Positions 1 through 6,471 of a stretch of DNA of 15,748 bases are shown here, piece after piece. The stretch covers positions 1 to 15,748 of the forward strand of contig DXYE01000062.1 in NCBI GenBank assembly GCA_019415985.1, written 5' to 3'. Both the position numbers and the translations under genes were made by a program. A model generated the notes under the pieces. The model did no database searches, was not told the origin of the DNA, and saw only the letters and a program-made list of their open reading frames with translations. Each line of letters starts with the position of its first letter. The first letter of the stretch is position 1. This stretch comes from Clostridiales bacterium (lineage in GTDB: Bacteria > Bacillota > Clostridia > Oscillospirales > CAG-272).

Positions 1-122
1 TGATTGTACATCAGTGTGAAAAATGCGGAGAAATCAAGCGGAATAGGGCCTGCAGCGAAGCGAACATTCAGCCGGATAATCTGGAGCTGCTGATTCGGTT
101 GACTGTCAACAGAGAAAAATAA
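1..122 (+). CDS. RNHCP domain protein, C-terminal fragment
   Basis: Only the last 39 codons are present, read in the frame starting at base 3 and ending at TAA 120-122; the rest lies off the left edge. The fragment begins IVHQCEKCG and continues with KRNRAC and a DNLELLIRL tail. This matches my memory of the end of the RNHCP domain (an HrCxxCG zinc knuckle followed by an RNR motif and an acidic/leucine tail). The one visible CxxC pair would be half of a zinc site. RNHCP proteins are small, presumed zinc- and possibly nucleic-acid-binding proteins with no established function that I know of. Identification rests on a short segment, so it is probable rather than certain. Confidence 0.65.
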   Translation, partial: IVHQCEKCGEIKRNRACSEANIQPDNLELLIRLTVNREK

Positions 123-201
123 AAGTTTTACTCTGCATTTGGATCAATAGAAAGTTAATATGTATTAATTTATAGGAAATAAAGAAAGGATGGAAATCAA
201 A

Positions 202-1272
202 ATGTCAAATTTCCAAGAGAAGATCAAATACATCGGAAACTTAGCCCAATTGTTTGAACTGAAAGAATACCGCATGACCGGCGGTCGTGCGGACGGGATG
301 CGTGCGGTTGACGTGGACAACGGTTCGGGCCTCTGTTTTACTGTCCTCACTGACCGTTCAATGGATTTTGGACGCGTGACGTTTCAGGGCAAAAACATCA
401 GTTTTTTGTCGCCATGCGGCTATGTGGCCCCGCAGTACTATGATAATCGCCGCCTGGAGTGGCTGAAATCCTTTACTGCCGGACTTTTGACGACGTGTGG
501 TCTCGATAATATCGGTATGTGTTGTACGGACGATGGCGAGGAGCTCGGCGTACACGGACGGATATCCAATATGCCGGCGGAACAGGTGTCCTGCCGACTT
601 GAACGGGAAGCTGACGGAACGCCTGCGGCGGTTATTTCAGGCGTTGTGCGTCATGCCAGAATCTATAAGGAAAATCTCCTGCTGACACGTGAAATTCGCT
701 GTAGATACGGCGAAAACACGATATATATGCACGATAAAATTGAGAACATCGGAGTAAGAGAAGCTCCTCTGATGCGTCTCTATCATTTCAATCTGGGGTA
801 TCCGCTGATCGACGAGGATGCAGAGGTTCTGATATCGTCAGCCGGTGTGACGCCGAAAAGCGAATTTGCACGGCAGTATGCGGAGAAATGGAATCAACTG
901 CAGAAGCCTGAAGTCGGTTGTGAGGAGATGTGTTATTATCATGACATGCTCAGCGATGAAAAGGGATATGCCATAGCGGGCGCATATCAGCCTAAAAGCA
1001 GTATGGGGGCGGTGATACGTTATGACACGGCTTCGCTTGATCATTTTGTCGAGTGGAAAATGATGGCTGAAGGAGATTACGTCCTGGGCCTGGAGCCGGC
1101 AAACGCACATATTGATGGTAGAGATCAGGCGAGAGCAGACGGTACTTTAAAAATGATCCGGCCCGGCGAGACGGTTGAAAGCTCATTTTGTATACAGATG
1201 CTCTCCGGCGAGCAGGATCTGCTGATGATCAAAGAAGAAATTCGTGCCATGCAGAGCCGAAGGAAAAAATAA
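202..1272 (+). CDS. DUF4432 / aldose 1-epimerase-like sugar-binding protein
   Basis: About 356 aa, the usual size for the DUF4432 branch of the galactose-mutarotase (aldose 1-epimerase) superfamily, which has a beta-sandwich fold acting on sugars in the cytoplasm. Supporting features are the N-terminal DNGSGLCFTVLTDRSMDFG block, a LTTCGLDNIG segment, the ELGVHGRISNMPA stretch (the conserved HGR/N region) and a C-terminal GLEPANAHIDGR segment. There is no signal peptide. Two in-frame ATGs exist. The one at 190 has no room for a Shine-Dalgarno, whereas the one at 202 follows AAAGGATGG, so 202 is chosen. The substrate cannot be read from the sequence. It stands alone, about 80 bp after the RNHCP gene and 200 bp before the HAD gene. 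A weak promoter (TTGGAT 139-144, TATTAA 163-168) lies upstream. Confidence 0.8.
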   Translation: MSNFQEKIKYIGNLAQLFELKEYRMTGGRADGMRAVDVDNGSGLCFTVLTDRSMDFGRVTFQGKNISFLSPCGYVAPQYYDNRRLEWLKSFTAGLLTTCGLDNIGMCCTDDGEELGVHGRISNMPAEQVSCRLEREADGTPAAVISGVVRHARIYKENLLLTREIRCRYGENTIYMHDKIENIGVREAPLMRLYHFNLGYPLIDEDAEVLISSAGVTPKSEFARQYAEKWNQLQKPEVGCEEMCYYHDMLSDEKGYAIAGAYQPKSSMGAVIRYDTASLDHFVEWKMMAEGDYVLGLEPANAHIDGRDQARADGTLKMIRPGETVESSFCIQMLSGEQDLLMIKEEIRAMQSRRKK

Positions 1273-1435
1273 CCCTGTTTCGGGAAACGACAATTGATGA
1301 TTCCGGCTGAACCTGTGGGCATATCAAAGTAATCGCAATCCGAACAGCGTGTTTTTTATGAGTCCTGTTTCATAAAATATCATTGCTGTTTGCCCCAGAC
1401 TGTGAATATCCGCCTCTACCAGCGCCTTATATAGA

Positions 1436-1463
1436 TTGAAATTCGTACATGAAGTAATATAAA
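1436..1463 (+). promoter_or_regulatory. Possible promoter of the HAD/Nudix pair
   Basis: TTGAAA (1436-1441) and TATAAA (1458-1463) are separated by 16 bp. The predicted transcription start, near 1470, would be only a few bases before the ATG at 1473. The message would then be nearly leaderless, or translation would begin at the second Met (1482). No good Shine-Dalgarno is visible for either start. Confidence 0.4.
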
Positions 1464-1472
1464 AAACGAAGA

Positions 1473-2168
1473 ATGAAGCATATGAACTATAAGGCAATAT
1501 TTTTTGACCGTGACGGCACTCTTACATATTTCAGTAAGGAAAAAGAAGCTTGGCGGGATAAGACTGTCAGCGGATGGAGCGGAAAATCTTTTGAATTGCC
1601 TTATGAGAAAATGATGCGTCTTTTTAATCTTGCAAGTGAAGGCAGGATTCCGTGGTATAAAACCGTCGATGATGAACGGGCGTTTTTTAAAAGATTTTAC
1701 CGGTGTTTGCTTATCGGAGAGGGAATTAAAGAAAATATAGACGATCGGGCGGAGCTGCTGTTCAGTGAGTTATGGTGCAGCGGAGATCGTGCTTTGTATC
1801 CCGAAACTGCAGGGGTTTTGAAGTATTTCCATGATCACGGATATAAAATGGGCGTGATAAGCGATACGTCTCCATCGCTTGAATACACATTGCAGCAGTT
1901 GGACATTGCAAAATATTTTACTTCATTCACCGCAAGTTCCTTGGTAGGAGCGGGAAAGCCAAGTCCGATTATTTTCAATGCCGCGCTCCGTGCACAAGGC
2001 GTTTCAGCACAGGAAAGTATATATGTCGATGACTATAAACCTGAAGCGGATGGAGCGAGAGAACAAGGTTTTACTTCCTTTTTGATAGATCGAAGCAACA
2101 AGGATACTGAAAAATGGAGCATTCAAAGTCTGAAACAGTTAATAGATTTTGTGGAGGGGTTAAAATGA
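1473..2168 (+). CDS. HAD-superfamily hydrolase (phosphoglycolate phosphatase-like)
   Basis: A 231-aa cytoplasmic HAD phosphatase with all four motifs: FFDRDGT (nucleophile Asp12, acid Asp14), VISDTS (Ser130-Asp131-Thr132), GKPSPIIF (Lys162), and VDDYKPEADGA (Asp186/Asp187). A helical cap of roughly 100 residues sits between motifs I and II, the layout of type C1-capped HADs such as phosphoglycolate phosphatase and beta-phosphoglucomutase. The substrate is unknown. Alternative start Met4 (1482) is equally possible because neither ATG has a clear ribosome site. The stop TGA (2166-2168) overlaps the ATG of the following Nudix gene, and the sequence coding the HAD C-terminus contains a GGAGGGG ribosome site for that gene. 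The two proteins are therefore probably made together. Confidence 0.85.
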   Translation: MKHMNYKAIFFDRDGTLTYFSKEKEAWRDKTVSGWSGKSFELPYEKMMRLFNLASEGRIPWYKTVDDERAFFKRFYRCLLIGEGIKENIDDRAELLFSELWCSGDRALYPETAGVLKYFHDHGYKMGVISDTSPSLEYTLQQLDIAKYFTSFTASSLVGAGKPSPIIFNAALRAQGVSAQESIYVDDYKPEADGAREQGFTSFLIDRSNKDTEKWSIQSLKQLIDFVEGLK

Positions 2169-2608
2169 GGGCGCCGTTTCAAATACTTGCAATACCTTAT
2201 AGAATTATGGATGCTTCTCTTTTTTACTGCGTGTTTCACCGCGCAGACTTTGACCAATGGCAGTTCATAGCCGGCGGCGGTGAAGACGATGAAATACCGA
2301 TGGATGCAGCGAAGCGGAAAACTTTTGAGGAGGGCGGTGTGCAGCCAAGTAAATGGCTTGAGCTTGAAAGTTTATCCTGCGTTCCTGCTGCGGTTATTTC
2401 TCAAAAACATCGTCAGCATTGGGATAAGAACACTTATGTAATACCTGAATACACATTTGGCTTTGAGTGTAAAGAAGATATAAAGCTGTCCTGCGAACAA
2501 ACCGAGTGTGTTTGGCTAACTTACGAAGAGGTTCGGTCAAAACTAACATGGGACTCAAACCGGACGGCTCTTTATGAGCTTCATTGCCGCCTGGAAGCTG
2601 AGTTGTGA
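2165..2608 (+). CDS. Nudix hydrolase
   Basis: 147 aa beginning at ATG 2165, in a 4-bp ATGA overlap with the HAD stop and preceded by GGAGGGG. An upstream in-frame start at 2114 would lie inside the HAD gene and is rejected. The Nudix box spans residues 37-59: Gly37, Glu43, Arg51, Glu55-Glu56 and Gly58 fit GX5EX7REUXEEXGU, but the Glu after Arg51 is Lys52. The metal-binding EE pair is intact, so activity is likely. QFIAGGGE before the box resembles dATP pyrophosphohydrolase-like Nudix proteins. It probably hydrolyses a nucleoside diphosphate derivative. Coupling to a HAD phosphatase suggests sequential pyrophosphate cleavage and dephosphorylation, which is inference. Confidence 0.85.
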   Translation: MRAPFQILAIPYRIMDASLFYCVFHRADFDQWQFIAGGGEDDEIPMDAAKRKTFEEGGVQPSKWLELESLSCVPAAVISQKHRQHWDKNTYVIPEYTFGFECKEDIKLSCEQTECVWLTYEEVRSKLTWDSNRTALYELHCRLEAEL

Positions 2609-2784
2609 GCATCCATAAGTATCTTTGCCCGATGCGCATCCGGATACAATGTCAACGGAAAGTTGCTCGTACGACATCTTGAAAAATCGAATGGGCCTCA
2701 TCGTTTGTTTAGTGCGTATAAATTTTTCAATCTATCCAAACATCTATATTTTACTGCAATTATGGGCGCTGGAGAATCCGCCTC

Positions 2785-2813
2785 TTGACGCTGAAGGCAT
2801 TTTCCTGTATAAT
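2785..2813 (+). promoter_or_regulatory. rnpB promoter
   Basis: TTGACG (2785-2790), an exact 17-bp spacer, and a perfect TATAAT (2808-2813). The expected transcription start is G2820, the first base of the 10-bp P1 helix of RNase P RNA, so promoter and RNA end agree independently. Confidence 0.88.
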
Positions 2814-2818
2814 AGAAT

Positions 2819-3194
2819 GGGACTGGATCGGGCAATCGCGTAATATGTGGCCGAAAGGTATTATTATGAGGAAAGTCCGGGCTTCACAGGGAAAGGATAA
2901 CGGATAACGTCCGCCGAAGGCGACTTCCGGGAAAGTGCAACAGAAATAGACCGCCGCGGCGAACGCCGCGGTAAGGATGGAAAGGCGAGGTAAGAGCTCA
3001 CCGGCATCCTGGCAACAGGCATGCAAATGTAAACCCTATCCGAAGCAACACCGGAGCGGCAGGCAATTCCCTGATTTGCCGTATGTTAATCGGCAACCTG
3101 CCCAGGTGGCACCGCGTAAGCGGGAGCGGTGCGGCAACGTACCGTCAAGATAGATGATTGCCCTCGACAGAACCCGGCTTACAGATCCAGTCCG
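2819..3194 (+). ncRNA. rnpB: RNase P RNA, bacterial type A
   Basis: Catalytic RNA of RNase P, which removes 5' leaders from tRNA precursors. The 5' end GGACTGGATC (2820-2829) is the exact reverse complement of GATCCAGTCC (3184-3193), giving a perfect 10-bp P1. The universal core is present: GAGGAAAGTCCGGGCTTC (from 2868), GTGCAACAGAAATAGACCG, GGTAAGGATGGAAAGGCGAGG and GGCAACAGGCATGC in the middle, AGATAGATGATTGCC near 3149, and ACAGAACCCGGCTTAC (3167-3182), which pairs back to form P4. The central layout looks type A, typical of Clostridia rather than Bacillus; this type call is by eye. No intrinsic terminator directly follows P1. The nearest is the bidirectional hairpin at 3387-3427, which implies a 3' trailer that is trimmed. 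Confidence 0.97.
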
Positions 3195-3381
3195 CATTAT
3201 GAATAATTACCGCCCTATTATTGATTGTTCTGCGCGGCGGCAGAAAAGGGTCGTTTAAATATCGAATATGAAGGGAGGAAACCAAAGAAATTGCGTACTT
3301 TCTTTTGATTTCTTTTAAGGAAAAAAGCGCTTTATGAGCGAACCTTTCCGAAAACTTGTCAGACAGCCGATGCGGAAAGGA

Positions 3382-3427
3382 AAAACAAAATCCGCCGGAC
3401 AAAATTTCATCCTGTCCGGCGGATTTT
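3382..3427 (-). terminator. rpsT terminator (possibly bidirectional, shared with rnpB)
   Basis: A perfect 15-bp stem, 3387-3401 with 3413-3427, closing an 11-nt loop and rich in CCGCCGG. On the minus strand it is followed by TTTTGTTTTT, a good rho-independent terminator 44 bp after the rpsT stop. On the plus strand the four Ts at the stem base are followed by GCGG, so it would be a weaker stop for the convergent rnpB transcript. Confidence 0.88.
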
Positions 3428-3470
3428 GCGGATCCGAAGCGATGCTCGTTTCGGATACATAATTCAGAAG

Positions 3471-3737
3471 TTAAGCATTTACTTTCTGCAGCTTTACGGC
3501 GTACTGACTCTTTTTGCGCGCCGCATTGTTCTTATGCAGAATTCCTCTTGCAACAGCTTGATCGACCTTTTTGACAACAGCCTTATAGGAGTCCAGCGCA
3601 TTTGTCTTATCGCCGGCTGCAACTGCTGCATCAAATTTTTTGATGGCAGTCTTTAAGGAAGATTTGAACATTTGATTCTGAAGGGTTTTGGTCTGAATTA
3701 CCAAAACGCGCTTTTTTGCAGATTTGATATTCGGCAA
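3471..3737 (-). CDS. rpsT: 30S ribosomal protein S20
   Basis: 88 aa, the normal length for S20, a primary 16S rRNA-binding protein of the small subunit. It starts PNIKSAKKR, is Lys/Ala-rich and helical, and contains the family's KTNALDSYKAVVKKVDQAVARG and HKNNAARKKS stretches. The start codon is TTG (3737-3735), preceded by a full AAAGGAGGTGA ribosome site about 8 nt away, so the start is secure despite not being ATG. E. coli rpsT also starts with UUG, which is known to take part in its translational control. It is monocistronic, convergent with rnpB and divergent from a sigma factor gene. Confidence 0.97.
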   Translation of the reverse strand: MPNIKSAKKRVLVIQTKTLQNQMFKSSLKTAIKKFDAAVAAGDKTNALDSYKAVVKKVDQAVARGILHKNNAARKKSQYAVKLQKVNA

Positions 3738-3793
3738 CGTATTTCACCTCCTTTATCTTCCATTCTAATATTCTCTGAATACCTAACTCTTTT

Positions 3794-3821
3794 ATTATAT
3801 CATAAAATCAGATAATTTCAA
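3794..3821 (-). promoter_or_regulatory. rpsT promoter
   Basis: On the minus strand TTGAAA (3821-3816), a 16-bp spacer and a perfect TATAAT (3799-3794). Transcription would start near 3787, leaving a leader of about 50 nt that carries the strong ribosome site. Confidence 0.78.
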
Positions 3822-3920
3822 GAGATTTCAGAAAAAATATTTAAATTTTAGCACAATTCAGGGGGAAAGATACACCAATAGATTGCAAATAAAAAAATTA
3901 AATTTTTTTGTAAATATATA

Positions 3921-3948
3921 TTGACAATATGTAAATATATGATATAAT
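3921..3948 (+). promoter_or_regulatory. Promoter of the sigma factor gene, with flanking direct repeat
   Basis: TTGACA (3921-3926), 16-bp spacer, TATAAT (3943-3948). TGTAAATATAT occurs twice, at 3909-3919 and 3930-3940, on either side of the -35 with a 21-bp period. The leader to the ATG is about 33 nt, with AGGA five bases before the start. Confidence 0.8.
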
Positions 3949-3987
3949 AATAATAGTTAAAATATATCGACAAAAGAATAGGATTGA

Positions 3988-4617
3988 ATGAAGAACGATC
4001 AGAAGATTACAGACCCGAAGCCGGAAAGGGATGCACCGGTACTTACAGATGCAGAGATACAGAAATATGTAGGTGAAATACAGAGAGGAAACGACAGCGT
4101 ATTTACGTTGCTTTTGAGACAGTATACGTCGTTGGTCAACAGCCTTGTATTTCAATTTGATAAAAAGTATGGAGAGCATAGCCAGACCGAGTGTGATGAT
4201 TTAAAGCAGGAAGCGGTCATTGCATTGTATCGGGCGGCTAAGAGTTATCACTCAGGCTGTGTAACATTTGGTTTGTATGCAAAAATCTGCATGAAGAACC
4301 GAATCATTTCATATATTAGAAAACACCATCATGATGCAAAGCCATTATCTGATTTGACAGAAGAGATTACGGATAGCCTTAATCCGGAAGAAAATCTCAT
4401 TACACACGAGTCATTCGAAGAACTGCTTGAACACCTCGCATTGTCCCTGACCCCGAACGAGATGGCAGTATATCAACTGTATGTGGAAGGCTTGCCTTAC
4501 AAGGAAATTGCAAGAAGACTGCAGGTCTCAGAAAAATCGGTGGATAACGCTGTGTACAGAATCAGAGCCAAGGTAAGAAAGATATTGCAGGAAAAAAAAC
4601 AAAGCGGCAATGTCTGA
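3988..4617 (+). CDS. Sigma-70 family RNA polymerase sigma factor (SigH-like)
   Basis: 209 aa, the size of a two-domain alternative sigma factor. Region 2 is about residues 38-112 (FTLLLRQYTSLVNSLVFQF, DDLKQEAVIALYRAAKSY, FGLYAKICMKNRIISYIRK), and region 4 about 145-203, with the helix-turn-helix LPYKEIARRLQVSEKSVDNAVYRIRAK. The region 4 wording (YxLYxEGxxYxEIAxxLxxSxKSVDNAxxRxxxK) is close to SigH, the sporulation/stationary-phase sigma of Bacillus and Clostridia. It binds core RNA polymerase to direct it to a special promoter set. Whether it is true SigH is uncertain: the usual sigH neighbours are absent, and the N-terminus, rich in charged residues and proline, is unlike it. A zinc-ribbon gene follows 162 bp downstream without an intervening terminator, so the two may be co-transcribed. 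Confidence 0.85.
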   Translation: MKNDQKITDPKPERDAPVLTDAEIQKYVGEIQRGNDSVFTLLLRQYTSLVNSLVFQFDKKYGEHSQTECDDLKQEAVIALYRAAKSYHSGCVTFGLYAKICMKNRIISYIRKHHHDAKPLSDLTEEITDSLNPEENLITHESFEELLEHLALSLTPNEMAVYQLYVEGLPYKEIARRLQVSEKSVDNAVYRIRAKVRKILQEKKQSGNV

Positions 4618-4634
4618 TTTTCACCTGCGCAGAG

Positions 4635-4640
4635 TATAAT
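4635..4640 (+). promoter_or_regulatory. Possible -10 element before the tRNA-like leader
   Basis: A perfect TATAAT sits 18 bp after the sigma stop, but the matching -35 position (about 4612-4617) is poor. It could give the zinc-ribbon gene its own transcript starting near 4647, with a leader of about 130 nt. Confidence 0.35.
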
Positions 4641-4681
4641 GGAAATTGATAATTTATCTGCGGAGGTCCTTTCGCATATAG

Positions 4682-4745
4682 GCCCGAATAGCTTAAACAG
4701 AGCGTTGTTACCACAAAGGTGGCGGTTTGAATCCGTCTGGGGGCA
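4682..4745 (+). ncRNA. Degenerate tRNA-like element in the leader of the zinc-ribbon gene
   Basis: The segment can be laid out as a cloverleaf. The acceptor arm 4682-4688 pairs with 4738-4744 at 5 of 7 positions, followed by an A in the discriminator place. TA occupies positions 8-9. A 4-bp D stem (GCTT 4691-4694 with GAGC 4700-4703) has only a 5-nt loop lacking the GG pair. A 4-bp anticodon-type stem (TTGT 4705-4708 with ACAA 4713-4716) has a 4-nt loop and so no proper anticodon. The variable region is AGGT. A 5-bp T stem (GGCGG/CCGTC) closes a TTTGAAT loop. No CCA is encoded. It cannot be a translating tRNA; it is either a decayed tRNA or a tRNA-mimicking leader. This is hand folding only. 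Confidence 0.45.
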
Positions 4746-4779
4746 GAAATTTTACCATTTACAAAGCGAGGGAAAAAAC

Positions 4780-5055
4780 ATGTATCAGGACAAGACATTG
4801 ATTTGCAAGGATTGCGGTGAGGAATTTATCTTTACAGCAGGAGAACAGGAATTTTACGCTGAAAAAGGCTTTCAAAACGAGCCGCAGAGATGCAAAGCGT
4901 GCCGTGATTTGAGAAAGAATTCTTCAAGGCCGGCGAAAGAGCTCTTCACAACAACCTGCGCCAACTGTGGAAAAGAAGCTAAAGTTCCTTTCCAGCCTTC
5001 CAATGACAGACCGGTATACTGCAGTGAGTGCTATGCACAGATGAAGCAGCAGTAA
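4780..5055 (+). CDS. Small zinc-ribbon protein with four CxxC pairs
   Basis: 91 aa with four CxxC knuckles: Cys9/12, Cys38/41, Cys60/63 and Cys81/84. These form two consecutive four-Cys zinc ribbons. The N-terminal one (DKTLICKDCGEEFIFTAGEQ, then FYAEKGFQNEPQRCKACR) matches the 'probable zinc-ribbon' family common in Clostridia; the second (TTCANCGKEAKVPFQP...PVYCSEC) is its usual partner. No catalytic residues are visible; nucleic-acid or protein binding is likely. The start at 4780 is chosen because GAGGG lies 7-8 nt upstream. The longer in-frame extension to 4639 would translate the tRNA-like segment and has no ribosome site. A strong terminator follows 53 bp after the stop. Confidence 0.88.
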   Translation: MYQDKTLICKDCGEEFIFTAGEQEFYAEKGFQNEPQRCKACRDLRKNSSRPAKELFTTTCANCGKEAKVPFQPSNDRPVYCSECYAQMKQQ

Positions 5056-5108
5056 AACAACGTCTGAGTATATTTATCAATAATATATTTCAGTAGGTTA
5101 TGTCAGAG

Positions 5109-5143
5109 GCCGTGCATTTTTCAACGAAATGCACGGCTTTTTT
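5109..5143 (+). terminator. Terminator of the sigma/zinc-ribbon unit
   Basis: Perfect 11-bp stem GCCGTGCATTT (5109-5119) with AAATGCACGGC (5127-5137), a 7-nt loop, and then six Ts. Confidence 0.93.
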
Positions 5144-5502
5144 CAGAGAATGCGGGCTACTTCAAACAATACAAATGCATGCTGAAGAAATATTGGAGCT
5201 TTGAAACCAGAAACAGGACCGGTTAGATGAAAACGAAGACAACGATGTTCTGCTGAAGTCAGTCTTTAAAGGCTGGAAAGGCAGCTATCTATATAACCGG
5301 AAAAGCGCTCTTTGGGTGTTATGGTTTTGGATTCAGTGGGATTCCATGTTCAGAAGTTCCCTATAAGCATTCGGCGTCGGGAATTTCTGTTTTTAATCCT
5401 GCGGGATTATATATAAGCGATTAAGACTTATAGAAATGTATGGAATGCCCTGCTTTGATAGCCCTGCAAGATGATAATATGGAAGACAGGCGGGAATAAG
5501 AA
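5144..5502 (+). other. Gene-free interval with an orphan terminator-like hairpin
   Basis: No gene with a start and ribosome site is seen. One frame stays open without a start codon from about 5205 to 5366 and encodes an aromatic-rich stretch (FKGWKGSYLYNRKSALWVLW), possibly gene debris. It ends at a hairpin with T-run (5351-5394). No convincing promoter was found for the NYN gene; GATAAT at 5473-5478 lacks a -35. Confidence 0.4.
5351..5394 (+). terminator. Terminator-like hairpin without an assigned gene
   Basis: CAGAAGTTCCC (5351-5361) pairs with GGGAATTTCTG (5379-5389) over 11 bp with one G-T, loop of 17 nt, followed by five Ts. No intact gene precedes it after the 5143 terminator. Confidence 0.6.
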
Positions 5503-6249
5503 TTGAAATTATTTGCAAAGAAAAAACCAAGCGCCATCGTATTTGTGGATTTCGAATATATGCAGATCTCGTTTAAAAAGAAATTCGGTGTAAATCCTCC
5601 AGTATTAGACTGGCATCGTGAAGCATCAGAGCGGTTTGATATCAGAGACACCTATTTTTTTGCCGATTTCTCTAACGCATCCATTAAGTACAATCTGCCG
5701 GAGCTCAGGAAGATAACGGGAAATATCATCGAAACACACAATACCGGTGCGCATAAAAAAGATTTTACCGATTTTTTTCTTTTGGATACGATATACCAAA
5801 AGGCTTTTGAGAGAAATGCTGCGGAGTATTTTATCATCTTTACGGGTGATGGACACTTTGGCGGCGTCACGCGCTTCCTTATGGAAAAGTGCGGAAAAAA
5901 AGTAGTGATATATGGCATCGAAAATACCATCAGCGGACAGTTGCGGGCCGTTGCAACGGAATGCATCGAGTACCCATCGTACAGTAAGCTGAAAAAATTG
6001 TATTATCCGGTGATAGCGAAATATATATCGACGCTAAAAGAGCAGTCTAAGGCCTATATTACATTTCTGAATACGGTTCGGTCGCTGTCCGAACAGCTCA
6101 ATTTAAATCAAACATACATTCATGACGCGCTGGAGGGGATGATCGAGGACGGCTATATCAGTTTGAAGGAACAATGGGTCAGCAATCGGAAACGAATCAA
6201 AATTATGATTATCGATTGGGACAAGATAAAACGGGATCATTTGTTATAA
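5503..6249 (+). CDS. NYN domain protein (DUF88/LabA-like putative ribonuclease)
   Basis: 248 aa. The N-terminal 155 residues form a NYN (PIN-like) nuclease domain: Asp16 in AIVFVDFEYM at the end of the first strand, Asp87/Asp90/Asp95 in HKKDFTDFFLLDTIY, and Asp116 in IIFTGDGHF, followed by GKKVVIYGIE. These acidic residues would hold the metal for RNA cleavage. Residues about 165-240 are helical and look like a winged-helix or other small nucleic-acid-binding domain (LNLNQTYIHDALEGMIEDGYI). No signal peptide. The start is TTG (5503), needed because the next Met is residue 20, inside the catalytic core. The ribosome site is weak (GGCGGGA, about 9 nt upstream), so expression is probably low. 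It appears monocistronic. Confidence 0.82.
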   Translation: MKLFAKKKPSAIVFVDFEYMQISFKKKFGVNPPVLDWHREASERFDIRDTYFFADFSNASIKYNLPELRKITGNIIETHNTGAHKKDFTDFFLLDTIYQKAFERNAAEYFIIFTGDGHFGGVTRFLMEKCGKKVVIYGIENTISGQLRAVATECIEYPSYSKLKKLYYPVIAKYISTLKEQSKAYITFLNTVRSLSEQLNLNQTYIHDALEGMIEDGYISLKEQWVSNRKRIKIMIIDWDKIKRDHLL

Positions 6250-6283
6250 ATAACAATTAAATTATATTTTATTATACAACTTC

Positions 6284-6311
6284 TTGAAAAATATGCAATT
6301 TAATGTATAAT
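6284..6311 (+). promoter_or_regulatory. Promoter of the CBM9-like membrane protein gene
   Basis: TTGAAA (6284-6289), 16-bp spacer, TATAAT (6306-6311). A second TTGACA at 6316-6321 has only a loosely placed AT-rich -10 (TATATA 6341-6346). The leader of about 150 nt ends with a 7-bp inverted repeat, ACAAATT 6420-6426 with AATTTGT 6451-6457, whose right arm touches the GGAGG ribosome site. Confidence 0.65.
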
Positions 6312-6471
6312 TCTATTGACAATGTATTTTGCATAAAAAATATATACAGAAACTTCGACAACATCTCATCGCTCTGCTTTGACTGACATGCACGAATGCT
6401 TTCATAAGGTACTCTATAAACAAATTGGGATCTCGAAATCTTATTATATAAATTTGTGGAGGTACATGGGA

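Noticed and set aside
2631..2640. GATGCGCATC palindrome after the Nudix gene
   Set aside because: Ten bases only, no T-run or promoter nearby; expected by chance.
4682..4745. Functional tRNA gene call
   Set aside because: No 7-nt anticodon loop, two acceptor mismatches and missing G18/G19/C56 rule out a translating tRNA; reported instead as a tRNA-like element.
4639..4779. N-terminal extension of the zinc-ribbon protein to ATG 4639
   Set aside because: It would translate the tRNA-like segment, has no ribosome site, and reads as low-similarity sequence; ATG 4780 has GAGGG correctly placed.
5205..5366. Start-less open frame rich in Trp/Tyr before the orphan hairpin
   Set aside because: No start codon, ribosome site or recognisable family; kept only as possible debris.
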